Source of the DNA: Myotis daubentonii
Taxonomy: Eukaryota > Chordata > Mammalia > Chiroptera > Vespertilionidae
Direction: 5' to 3'
DNA length: 64,000 nucleotides
Assembly (NCBI RefSeq): GCF_963259705.1
Contig: NC_081840.1
Location: forward strand, 147,843,549-147,907,548
The notes beneath the pieces are model-generated. The model saw only the letters and a list, made by a program, of their open reading frames with translations, had not been told where the DNA came from and searched no databases. Position numbers and translations under genes: made by a program. Below are positions 13,279 to 24,499 of the stretch, piece by piece; the first letter of the stretch is position 1, and every line of letters begins with the position of its first letter.

Positions 13279-13487
13279 ATTTAAATATGTTTATTGATTT
13301 TTAGAGAGAGGGTAAGAGAGATAGATAGAAACATCAACAAGAAGAGAAATATCGCTGATTGGCTGCCTCCTGCATAGTCCCTACTAGGGATAGGGCCTAC
13401 AATCCTGTATGTGCCCTGACCGGGAATCGAACTGTGACCTCTTGGTTCCTAGGTTGATGCTCAACCACTAAGCCACCTGGCTGGGCC
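13279..13487 (-). mobile_element. Ves SINE
   Basis: On the plus strand: ATGTTTATTGATTTTTAGAG, then GGCTGCCTCCTGCA, then the head complement CCTGACCGGGAATCGAAC and AGCCACCTGGCTGGGC. Moderately diverged. Confidence 0.9.
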
Positions 13488-15035
13488 CAGTGGTTTTAAT
13501 TATGTTTTGAAACTCTCATTTTCCACTGAGGACTTACTGTTCCCATTATAAGTTTCTTTAATTTAGAAATAAAGTTTATATATACATGCATATAAAAAGC
13601 CAATTCTAGATTTTTTACAGTAATGAAAAAGATATCATGGATATTTTTAGTAAGTGTTCAGAAGTTATTTTAGTCAATTATGTCAATTTCCCCAATCAAA
13701 ATTTTTCATCTAAGTCCCTTAACAGGACTTAAACAGATTAGTTTGACTTTGATCTTCCTGTGTCTTTGGTATATACACAGAGGTATGAGGGGACAAAGGA
13801 AAAGTGGGTAAAAGGATCAGAGTTAGGATAAGTCACAATTGGAATAATTAATCAGGACTGTAATTTAATAGTTTCTCAACATTCTCACCTCCTGGTTGTT
13901 TATTCTTTAAAAAAAAAAAAATGAGGTGAAAGTGCTGCTCATTTACTTCATTATTTGTGAATGTATATATGTGGCTCTATTTTAGGGGCTAATCATGTAA
14001 AGGAAGTCCCTGTCCTGAAGAATCTGTACACTATCTAATGGGGGGGGGGGGAGGGCGGATAAGATGTGAATTAATCACTTTCAATACAATGTGAAAAACG
14101 CTCCAAGTGAGGCATAAATCACATACTACAGGAGTAATTAAGGCCACGCAGGACCTGAGGAGAGCTTCCGGGAGAGGGCCTGTGAGCTGGGTCAGTGGCT
14201 GAGTACAAGTTTGCCTGCGGTGGGGGTGGTGACGGGGGAGGGAGTATTTTGGCAGGAAGACCAGCAGAGGCAAATGCCCAGAGGCCGGGACAGCGCCCTG
14301 ACACCAGGGGGTGGCTGGAGACTGCACTGGGCACTTCTTGTCTGACTAGTCACTTCTTAGGCTATCCTTCAGGAGGACTCCTGATGTTACTTTAAAGCTC
14401 TCTAGGTTGGGGGCACTATTAAAGAAATGAAAGAAATCTGAAAATGACCGATTTCATTTATAAAGTTGTGAACTTGAGGGGGTGCTGAGCTTGAAGACTG
14501 CTACATCAATGAGGCTGACTCTCACATGAACCTCCAAAGAGAGGTGGGGAGAGCTGGAGTGTGTGGTGGCTAGAGAGAAGCAAGCCCTGGGGTTCAGTGA
14601 TGATAAAAGGTGATTAAAATTACTATCACGTGGTCATAAATTTTACATTCTTTCTCCTTCTCTCCGTGTCTTTGAAAACCACCTATCAAACTACCATGAT
14701 GAGTTACAGGTCCTCTCTGGTTTGACAGCATGTCTCGCTTCCTTGGGCCGAGTATGGCCTATGGCCGCTTGTCACCTAGTGAAGCAGAAAATGTACTGTA
14801 GGCCTCGTGCCACGGCAAGGAGCCAGAGATTTTAGGAATATTAACAGTGGAACATGGAAGTCACAGAGAACTTATGGATGTAGAGAGTGTAACCTGTGTA
14901 ATAGCAAAGGCTGGACTGTGGGAAATAGGAATTTAAGGTTTCAGGTGTGTGGGGCCAGGCAAAGAGAACTAGGTCCAGGACTGGGTGTCTGTCCTCGTGT
15001 CCCTTTTTCTGGAGCTCTCCATCCTGACTCTAAAG

Positions 15036-15471
15036 CAGGGGTGGGGAACCTTTTTTCTGCCAAGGGCCATTTATAACATCATTCTTAAAAATTAGCCTGC
15101 TAGCCCTGACCGGTTTGCCTCAGTCATTAGAGCGTCGACCCTCAGACCAGAGGGTTGTGGATTTGATTCCAGGTCAAGGGCACGTACCTCAGTTGCAGGG
15201 TCCCCAGCTCCAGTAGGGACGCATGTAGGAGGCAACCAATCAATGTGTTTCTCTCATGTCAATGTTTCTCTCTTTCTCCCCTTCCTCCCTCCCTTCCATT
15301 CTATCTAAAAATCAATGGAAAATATATCCTTGGGTGAGGATTAAAAAAAAAAAGTAGCCTGCTATATTTGGTCAAACATTTAATTAACTCACCCCTATGG
15401 CCTTGGCAGGGTCAGACCAAATGATTTCACGGGCATTATATGGCCCGCCGGCCAGACATTCCTCACTCCTG
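15036..15471. mobile_element. Non-autonomous hAT split by a Ves SINE
   Basis: Ends CAGGGGTGGGGAACC and (complement) CAGGAGTGAGGAATGTC. A perfect 8-bp target duplication CTCTAAAG lies at 15028-15035 and 15472-15479. The Ves SINE at 15102-15355 sits inside it, so the hAT insertion is the older event. Confidence 0.9.
15102..15355 (+). mobile_element. Ves SINE nested in a hAT element
   Basis: Head AGCCCTGACCGGTTTGCCTC, body GGAGGCAACCAATCAATG, and a tail AAAATCAATGGAAAATATAT followed by an A-run. Confidence 0.92.
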
Positions 15472-15563
15472 CTCTAAAGGACTCCTATTCTAAATTGTGA
15501 AATATGTTCACTTTAATAGAAAATAAATATATACTTAAGATACAGCACCCATATTTATTGAAA

Positions 15564-15569
<6 letters not shown>

Positions 15570-15598
<29 letters not shown>

Positions 15599-15662
15599 CA
15601 TATATATACATATATATATATATATACACACACACACATATATACACACACACACACACACA
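15570..15662. repeat. (TA)n/(CA)n microsatellite
   Basis: Compound TA and CA dinucleotide tract about 90 bp long. Confidence 0.95.
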
Positions 15663-16174
15663 GGTAGGATTATAAAAATATAAAACATACATGTACATGG
15701 TCAAGGACTAGGAAAGGTCATGAATAATGAAAAGAGTTATTAGTGTGCTAAAGCTATGTATGAATTAGCTCATTTCCTTTGTTGTTGGCTTTAATACATA
15801 TTCAAATAAAAAAGAGGAAAATAACCCATAAAAATGTCTATCAGAAATGGTTATTTGTAGTAATCAAATAAATACTATCACAGATAAAATCAATAAGCAC
15901 TTCCCAAACTATTAAATCATAGGCAACACTTTCACTTTGGAAAAATAAAGCCAGGTGAAACCTCTTTCCACCCGCCTCTAAGCTGAATCAATGCATTTCT
16001 TTGGCTTCCATTCTTTCTCCAATTCCTGACGTTATCAGACCCGCTGCTCCCAAGGGAAGAAGAAAGGAATTCAGAAAATCAAGTTTTCTTAAACACCTTT
16101 GCAGAAGTCTAGCCATTCATTTCAACATCTTTCTTGATTATACAGAAATCTTCTCAGTTCTAAATTGTTTAGTC

Positions 16175-16225
16175 CAGCGGTCGCCAACCGGTGGTCCATG
16201 AGGTCCAAAAGGTTGGCGACCGCTG
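16175..16225. mobile_element. 51-bp hAT inverted-terminus remnant (hairpin)
   Basis: CAGCGGTCGCCAACC at the left is exactly complementary to GGTTGGCGACCGCTG at the right, with about 21 bp between. It looks like a hAT element reduced to its two ends. No clear 8-bp duplication. Confidence 0.75.
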
Positions 16226-16244
16226 GTCAACCAACTCACTAGAA

Positions 16245-16454
16245 CAGTGGTTCTCAACCTTCTGGCCCTTTAAATATAGTTCCTCATGTTGTGACCCCAA
16301 CCATAAAATTATTTTCGTTGCTACTTCATAACTGTAATGTTGCTACTGTTATGAATCGTAATGTAAATATCTGACATGCAGGATGGTCTTAGGTGACCCC
16401 TGTGAAAGGGTCGTTCGATCCAAGGGGTCGCGACCCACAGGTTGAGAACCGCTG
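16245..16454. mobile_element. SPIN-type hAT element
   Basis: 210 bp starting CAGTGGTTCTCAACCTTC and ending GGTTGAGAACCGCTG. The perfect 8-bp target duplication CACTAGAA lies at 16237-16244 and 16455-16462. The interior (CATAAAATTATTTTCGTTGC and GGGTCGTTCGA) matches my memory of the SPIN/URR1 group, a hAT family known for horizontal transfer among tetrapods including bats. Confidence 0.85.
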
Positions 16455-16464
16455 CACTAGAAAG

Positions 16465-17810
16465 AGCTAGAAAAATACAAAACTTTCCCCCAAAACCAAT
16501 GGTCAATTTGAATACTCTCTTTGTCTCTAACATTCTAAGAGCATTTGAATTCCAACGAAAATTATAGGAGAAAAAAATATCTCTGAATCATAGTTTCTCA
16601 AAGCCTCAGTCATAATTTTTTTTTGTAAAGGGTAGTTAGAAGCTCAAACCATGTATGGATTGCGTGAATTTTAAATGCTTTGCTGTCAAAAAACATGGCT
16701 CTTCATGAATAATGGGAGAAGCAGAAGGAAAGAGAACAAAGTAAAAGAACATTTTTCTGGATTCTGAGAAAATTCCAGATACAGGACAAAAAGCCTTCTC
16801 TGGGCATCCTACTTAAAAAAAACACAAAAAAACTGTTGGCAGTTGTTCTCTTCATTCTCCATAAGTCTATCCAACAACAAAGTATTCCCAATTAATTCAG
16901 GTCACATCTCAGCATTCTAACTGTTTAATAAAGTTAGCAATATACTGAGTTTATCTTACGTTAGGCACAAATTGTAGGCACAAAAATGTGGTATCAATAT
17001 TGGGAGGGTACTTATATAGGGTATATGCCTAAGAATCACACGTGTATTCATTCTCTGAACAATTTTCTTAGCCTGTCTGAAGTGCCAATAATAAACAGCA
17101 TCTATTTAGGAAAGAAACATGGTCCTCTTATGGGCAGCAATGCTATTTACAGAGTGAATAGTCACCAAGGTATTCAGTAGTGATCCATTTTTCATTTATT
17201 TTCTTCCATTAATATCATCAGCCCCAATGATCACTTACAGAAAAATGGTATTTCATACACTTCCCTTTGAGTTTAAGGATGAGTTAAAATAGTCTTTCAA
17301 ATTTCTCCCTTTATACAAGGATTTCAGAACAGCAGCTGGAATTTAGGTTAAAAAAAAGAGGAAGAATAGCCTGTCACACAGGTGACCCGAACCAATTACT
17401 AAGACTGCTTACATGGTTCTCTTTAAATGAAGTGATTAAGAGCTTGGCAGATGGGATCCTTAAAGGCACCAGAATACACAGTCCTACGATGCTGTGTTAT
17501 CAGTCTATGATTATTAACTGTTTACAGTTTATCAAAAGGCTCTCCAGTTAATTTGCTATAAAGCAAAAATAACATGTTTCCTTTCTCACCCTCCCCAAAT
17601 TGCCTCCTGGAATTTAGGCTTGTCCCTAACCACAAAGGAAAATTGTTAAGGTATACTCTTTTCTTTTCTTTTTTTTTGTCTTAAACAATATTAAATTATG
17701 ACATGGTAATGGTGGTGCCACATAAAATTAGTTTTCTCTAATTTAAACCACTGAAAAGTACTTAAAGCAATGCCAACACAATTATGCAAGAGGCCATTAC
17801 AAAAACACAC
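16465..17810. other. Unique AT-rich intron sequence
   Basis: Nothing recognised beyond short A/T runs. Confidence 0.5.
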
Positions 17811-17811
17811 T

Positions 17812-17976
17812 TCCGCCCTGGCATGTGTGTCCAATGCTTAGAGCATCAGTCATCCCACCAAAGGGTCCTGGGTTCAACTCACAGTCAAGGGCACATACCT
17901 TGGTTGCAGGTTCAATCCCCAGCCCTGGTCAGAGCACGTACAGGAAGCAGCCAATGGATGTGTCTCTCTCAAATCA

Positions 17977-18023
<47 letters not shown>

Positions 18024-18128
18024 TCTCTCTCTCCCCTCCCCCTGTCCCTCCCTTCCTCTGCTTCCTCTGTTCCACTTCCACTCTCTCTAAAAATCAATGG
18101 AAAATATATCCTCAGGTAAGGATTAACA
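17812..18128 (+). mobile_element. Ves SINE with expanded CT tract
   Basis: Diverged head (GCCCTGGCATGTGTGTCC), two GGTTCAA-type B boxes, body AGGAAGCAGCCAATGGATG, a long (CT)n expansion at 17982-18040, and the tail AAAATCAATGGAAAATATAT. Confidence 0.88.
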
Positions 18129-19224
18129 ACCAACAAACAAAAACACACACTTCCATGTATCATTAGACACAATTTTAGTCCAAAGAAAGACATTTGGAAA
18201 CACTGAACTCTCCATCAACAGCATCCAAGTTAATCTCCATAAATTACCTAAGTCATCTAAAGAGGTCACAGGGATCAACCCATAAGCCTTTGTTTTGGGC
18301 GGTGACCTTGCACAAGCCACTATATGTGACTAGTGACAGTTATGCTTCTGTGAGGCAAAGTCCCTTTGGGAGCATAAATACATTTTTTTAAAATTTCTGG
18401 CAGACTTCTGAAAATCAGGCAAAACTCTGCTCTTGTGCAGCTTGCCATGTAGTATAAACAGTATCTTGAATAAAAAGCTTAAAATGTAAAACATTCCCAG
18501 TAAAAGAAGTGAGGGGTGTGTAATACAGGGTATAATGACAGAACAATGAGATTGTTTTTACAAACCACACACAAAATATTCAGGATTATTTCTTTCTCGT
18601 TCAGCAAGTACACCGAACTGAGGTTTGGATTTAGGTCAAACAGGAGGGAAATTTCAAATGCAAGTTCAGGGTATTTTTGATGACTTGAATGAGGATCTAA
18701 TTAGGCAATGGGGTAAGAGATTCAGGAATCCAAAACATTACAGGTTTAGACTGATGTGCTACTCAAGCAAGATGAAATGAGGTAAGACAAAGGGGCCCCC
18801 CAAAATTGATTTCATATCCAAAGTATGTGAAATATGTACTGCAGTGGTCTCGCTAATAGTACTGTCTTAGTTCTCCGTTATTAGCGCCATTCTAGAGACA
18901 ACTGAGTCCCCAGTGGAGAGGTTAACTGTCCTCCCCTCAGCCCGGAATGCTACCCCATTCTGTACCCCAAAGTCTTACTGGTGTCTTAAAGCACACACTT
19001 CCCCATGAACCTTTCTCACGGTCCCAGGTAGAATCCTCTTACTCCTCCCAAATCTCCTGCATTTTGAGTTTCATTTACAGCCTTTTCAAAACAGCACCTT
19101 GGCAGAGAGCACACAGGGCCCATCTCCCACTCTGCTTTGAGGCCTAGGGGGCAGGCAACGTGGGCCGTGCCAGGTGTTTTTTTATGTGTGTTTTCTTTTT
19201 ATGAGAAGTACTCAATAATGGTTA

Positions 19225-19400
19225 ATGAATCAGCATGCATCAGATTCACCTGGAGGGCTTAATAAAAAACAGGTTTCTGGACCTCACCCACAGAGTTCTC
19301 GGTAGACTTGGGATGGGACTAGAAATGAGAATTTCTAAGAAGTTCCCAGGTGATGCTGATGTTACTGATCCGGAGACCACACTCTGAGAACCGGAGGTTA
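19225..19400 (-). mobile_element. MER5A-type hAT fragment
   Basis: The phrases ATCAGATTCACCTGGAGGGC, TTCCCAGGTGATGCTGATG and CACACTCTGAGAACC match the reverse complement of MER5A as remembered. Confidence 0.8.
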
Positions 19401-19404
19401 GATC

Positions 19405-22400
19405 AACCTCATGAAACAGAAGATTATCATACAACCTTTATCTACACTTTAAACTTTACAGTGAGCCTAGCATTCTATGTAATCATGAGACATAAGTAAT
19501 CAATGTAAAGCAATTACAGACTCCTCTATCAGTAGGTCCTGCACTGGCTGGCATGGCACCTCCTGTTTAGTTTATGTCCTAATTCTCGGAATGGGCTGGG
19601 GCTCATTCTCTCAGAGAAACCTCTGCTGGAGCTCATCCATCTAAGGCTGAACAACTGTCTTTGATGTCAATAAATTCGGGGTGGGAAGATCTAGAGGTCC
19701 AGTTTCCTACTCAATAAACTCTTTTGGCAATATCCTTACGAGGTGGTTCAGAGCACCTCCCCACCCCCTCCAAGAGTGATTTCAGTGTTTGAGATGTCAT
19801 TGTGTTGGAAAATAATCTCAATAATCCCATTTACTGTGAAGTATGTGAAAGTCTTCCTTTAACTAGGCTGGTATTTTTCTTTCCAAGACTTCTACTTACC
19901 CACTGATATAGGCCCCATAACCCCTTGACTGAAACCTTTGGGACTCTATGTTTTATAAATTAATTTTTCCGATTTTAGAAAAGTAATATTTGGGGGGGGG
20001 GAAGGAAAGTAACATTTCGGCACACATACTGTATATTATGCATTGCCCTCAGCGGGTCCAAAGGCAAAAGTCCATAATCAAACACATTTTCACTTTTGCA
20101 ATGAGGCATATAAATGTTCATGCTGAGAGAAATGAAGACCATAAACAACTTCACATTAATTAGGGTCAGATTCTGCCACCAAAATTTACAAAAACCCCTC
20201 AATTTTCAGATATTTTTCAATTCCAAATTTATGAGTAAAGGATTGTGGACCTGTATGATTTTGTCCTCTGTGATTCCACACTAGCAGTCCTTCAACTATT
20301 TGAAGACACTCACCACTCTCTCTCACCACTCTGCCTCTTCCTACATGTCACCATTCTTCTAAATTATCAACTGATAAAGTAATCCAGTGTAATGAAAGAG
20401 GACTAGGAAAAAGGTCAACTACTCACCCAAAGCAACCTTATTTCATTATTTAAAGTTCAAATGTGCAGTAATGTAAGAGCACGGGAGGAGGAGCCGTCAA
20501 AGGAAGTAGCACTCAATCTTAGAAAAGAGACCTGTGAAGCTGATGGGCGAGACAGTGGTTTAATTAATCCAAGGCATGGGTGAAGGTCAAAGCTTTCTGT
20601 GACACCAAAACAGAGCAAAAAGAGGATAACTAATCCTTGTTGACCACTACTATGTGCCAGGTACTGTGTTTGATGATTTACATACATGACCTACAACTGC
20701 CCTGTGAAGCAGGAGAAAAGTAACACCTTGAGACGTTAACTGCTTAAAGTCACACAGCAAGCCAAAGGCAAAACCAGGATCCTTATCGTATTCCAAAGTC
20801 TGTGAGAGATCCTCCCCATACCCCCAAAGGCCACTGATGAATGGCTCCGTGAATTCGTTCTTGGCCAGCCTCTACACACATTTTAATCAATGCCTTTAAA
20901 GAGACGCCTGCCTTTCAAAATCCAAGAGGACAAGAAAATGGGAAGAATAAAAAATACTGTATCACTGTATTCAAATAAACCAAAATGGCTAAAAATGACC
21001 AAGTGACATTGAGAAGGGGCAATTTAATATGGATGCATGTAAAACTTTACAAGTTATGGTTCCATACACCAACATATTGAAGGAAGACAGAAATTTTAGT
21101 TGCATAAAATGAGGAGCCTAGGTATCAAGAGGTGATTAAAACTAAATCCTCCGGCTACATGAACAGACCTCTGATGCGCAGAAGGAGGGAGGCCTCAGAT
21201 CGGTCCTATGCTGTAGTAGTCAGACCCAATCTGAAGTACTGGGTAGTTCAAACCTCAAGCTTTTATTGAACCAAGCACATATGAGGAGGGAGGTGTACAG
21301 AACAGCCAAAGTTCCAAAACCAGAGGCTTGGAAAAACTAAGAATGTCTGTTTCATCTGGAGGAGTAAAAGAGGGTGGGAGGAAAGCAAATGGCAGCAGTC
21401 TCAAATACATACGGACCAGTGCTTCTATATCTTCCCAGTGATGGCCCTGAAATGCAGGGTCCCTCCGGGGGTGGGGGTGGGAGGTGGGGAAGACTGAGAG
21501 GCGAGGGAGCTACTCCTCAAGAGGTCTGGCCTCACCGGGGGAGAGGTAGCGCTGTGTCCATCAGCCGGATGGGATGTCCAGCCAGGCCCCGTTTAAAGCC
21601 CCTCCCATTCTTTAGGTTCGGTTCTGGGGCACTGAACAGCCTGCAGGCAACAATGGCTTTGTCCCTTGAGGACCTCTAACAGTGGGAATTGGGAGCAAGT
21701 AGGCCAGCTGAGTGACATTTCAATAGACTGCCAGCAGGGGAGAGATTTTCAGGCAAGCAGAGACTTGTAGCTCTCCTCAAGCCCTACAGGGTAGGTAATT
21801 ATCCACTCTGAATCCTCCAGAGGCTAACCCGCTGGAGCCTGCAATTCCTTCTGCCCTCCTCCCACTCATCCCATTGGCCGAGGCTCAAATACACATGGAC
21901 CGAGGAATCTCTTCTTTTTGGCTTCATCATACATATATCCTTCTCCCCCAACCTGCCCAAATGAACATCAAAGAGTTTGTGTGATTAAATACATCCCTTT
22001 AAAATTCCTTCGTCTGACTTCTTTCTTAGCCATCCATAAAGAAAAAGTCACAAAATTATTGGACAAACAGGCCAACTGAACAAAAACTGATCTCATTTTA
22101 CCTGGAAGCAGTGGAACTTCTTATAGGAAGATGATGATGTGGAGTTACAATTCAGGCAGAAAAACAACAACAACATGGTAGACAAGAGAAGGGAAAAAAA
22201 CCCCTCTGAACTTAATGCAAAATGATTGCCAGAAGATTATCATATTTAAAACTTGAAAATTATAAAACACGAGCTCATTTTTTCCAAGATGCACAAGCAC
22301 ACTACAAGTTCTACAAAGAACTCTTACCTTTCAAATTTCCATGTGGTGTTGGGTTTAGCACTTTATAAATTATACATCTCTACCATTTCTGCTTTGTCCT

Positions 22401-22985
22401 TCTACTATAAAAATTCTCCCACACCCTCAATACTTTAGTTACACTGGCTATTCAACCAAATATTCTAAAAGCAAAGGGTTAATATTTATAGAAGCACATG
22501 TGTGTTAAATTGCCAGTTCAAATACTTCTAATAAAATAATGCACAACTCCTTAAATTTCCTTTAAAAAAAAAAAAACTTTAGATAGTTATGCCACATACT
22601 AACATTCCACGTTTGGGTAGCCCATTCAAATCTGGAAAGCTCAGCAATACTTAGGATCAAATGCCCAAAAGTTGCCAGTTAGGATTCTTACAGCTGCAGA
22701 ACTAGTTACAATTTACATGTCTCATACAGCATGACAGTATCTTAAAGTACCTGAAGGGTCAAATTAAGGGTCATGTGCCCTCCGATGAGATTTGTATTTT
22801 CTTTCAAAAGCATAAATGTTTGTGATTATTTACCCAGCTATACTTGTTATATTTTGAAGTAATGTTCTATCTTCAAATAGCCAAGAGTAGAATGGGAGAT
22901 ATTATCCAAAATTTTTTATGAAGCTATTATATAGGTATGTAGACACTGAAAATTACAGCTATAAATTAGAACTCTGAGTGTTCCT
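19405..22985. other. Mostly unique intron sequence
   Basis: Apart from the MIR at 20620-20790, no element recognised. A GC-richer patch lies at 21440-21680. Confidence 0.45.
20620..20790 (-). mobile_element. MIR element
   Basis: ACTATGTGCCAGGTACTGTG and AAAGTCACACAGCAAG are MIR-like in complement. Confidence 0.7.
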
Positions 22986-22989
22986 TTAC

Positions 22990-23085
22990 AATTCTGAGGT
23001 TGACCAAAACATCACATTGTACAACTTAAGTATATACAATTTTTATTTGTTAATTATACCTCAATAAAGCTGGGGAAGGGAGAAT
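22990..23085 (+). mobile_element. Old LINE-1 3' end fragment
   Basis: TTAATTATACCTCAATAAAG, preceded by a run like ACAACTTAAGTATATACAA, is the typical end of old mammalian L1. Confidence 0.55.
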
Positions 23086-23089
23086 TTAA

Positions 23090-24215
23090 GAGGTTCTCTG
23101 GTCATTTCTGCTAAGGATAAAGCTATTTAACTCAGGATAAATTTCTTTTGGCTTGTTATAAAGTCAGTGTTTTTATTTTAAATACTTTAAAATTGATGTT
23201 AATTAACACTAATTAAAATACATTTTTGAGGCCCTCCCCAAAGAAATATCCTTCAAATTACAGAATTTTGAAGCTAAAGGGAGCAAAACTGTTAAATAAG
23301 TTACTTTCAAAATTTTTTTACAATAACAGAATCATCAAAGTTGGTGATTTACTTTTAAAACAGAAGGTTCAACTAATATTTTGAATATCATAAAGTTGCC
23401 TTCACACTGCAACTTAGATTTCCATTTGCAGTTTGTGTGAGAGAACAAACGCCGCCCGCAGGGACCGAGGAGGTTAGGGTCAGAGGCCGTGCATGCTGCA
23501 GGCCAGGGAGGCCAGGGGATGGTCTGAGCGCAGAAAGGACAGATGCCGGAGGCTGTGCTGCCCAGGGCCTGCCCTGGCGCTGAAGGACCATAATCATCCC
23601 GTCACCCAAACCTTGCCGGTCTCATCCACCATAGCCCTGAATATAAATTTTAGATCTATAACCCATATTTTATTTGACCAAAGACATTTGAAATACAGCT
23701 TTCTTTTTTACCATTCCGAATATTAGTGAATTACACATGTATGTACTCTGTAATAAGCACTTAAGATTGTCCTCTGGAATACATCCAACTACATATAAAA
23801 TGTCTAAATTTAACATTCATGTAATTAAAGTTTATTTTTCCTGTGAAAGAGATAAGCTATTTCCTGTAGAATATTAAAAAGGCTAGGAAAAATATGAACT
23901 ATGGTTTTTCCCTAAATTCCAAATTACTGCAACCTAAGAGTTTGAGGAATTTCTAACCATATATTTTCCCCCATGATTATACCATCTTTAGGACCACCAC
24001 AACAAAACCTCCTGATTTTGCACCTTCGATCGAAATTCAGGCTTAGCCAAGACAGGCTGGACTCTCCACTTCCCTCCATAGCCTGTGCTCTACTCTGGGA
24101 ACAGGTCATGAAGAAACTCAAATATCAACAATGCGTAAGCAGAGAAGATAGTACGTCTCAGAAAATAACAAAATGCAGATCATGTTTTAACTGAAGGCAG
24201 AAAAGGTGTTCTTTC
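23090..24215. other. Unique intron sequence
   Basis: Nothing recognised. A short CpG-containing patch lies at 23440-23600. Confidence 0.45.
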
Positions 24216-24219
24216 CTTA

Positions 24220-24440
24220 CAACAACAATAACAGCTAATATTTATTAGCACCTAAATGTCAAGTATGCTTCGCATTTGCACTGCCTTTACACAAAGCATT
24301 GGGTGGCTACTACTATTATTCCCTTTATACAGATACGGAAATAAGGATTAAGATACTTAAGTAACTTGCTTAAGGTCCCATACAGCCAAGTGGTGGAGCT
24401 CAGATTCACGCACAGGCAATCTGACTCATGAGCTTTAAAC
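24220..24440 (-). mobile_element. MIR element
   Basis: TAATATTTATTAGCACC, AAGTAACTTGCTTAAGGTC and CAGGCAATCTGACTC follow the MIR complement over most of its length. Confidence 0.75.
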
Positions 24441-24458
24441 ACTGTATTACATGTACAT

Positions 24459-24490
24459 ACACACACACACACACACGCACACACACACAG
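24459..24490. repeat. (AC)n microsatellite
   Basis: About 32 bp of AC dinucleotides, next to the right-hand end of a MIR element. Confidence 0.95.
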
Positions 24491-24499
24491 GTGACTATG

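Noticed and set aside
17969..18193. Arg-Glu repeat protein frame
   Set aside because: Translation of the (CT)n expansion in a Ves SINE.
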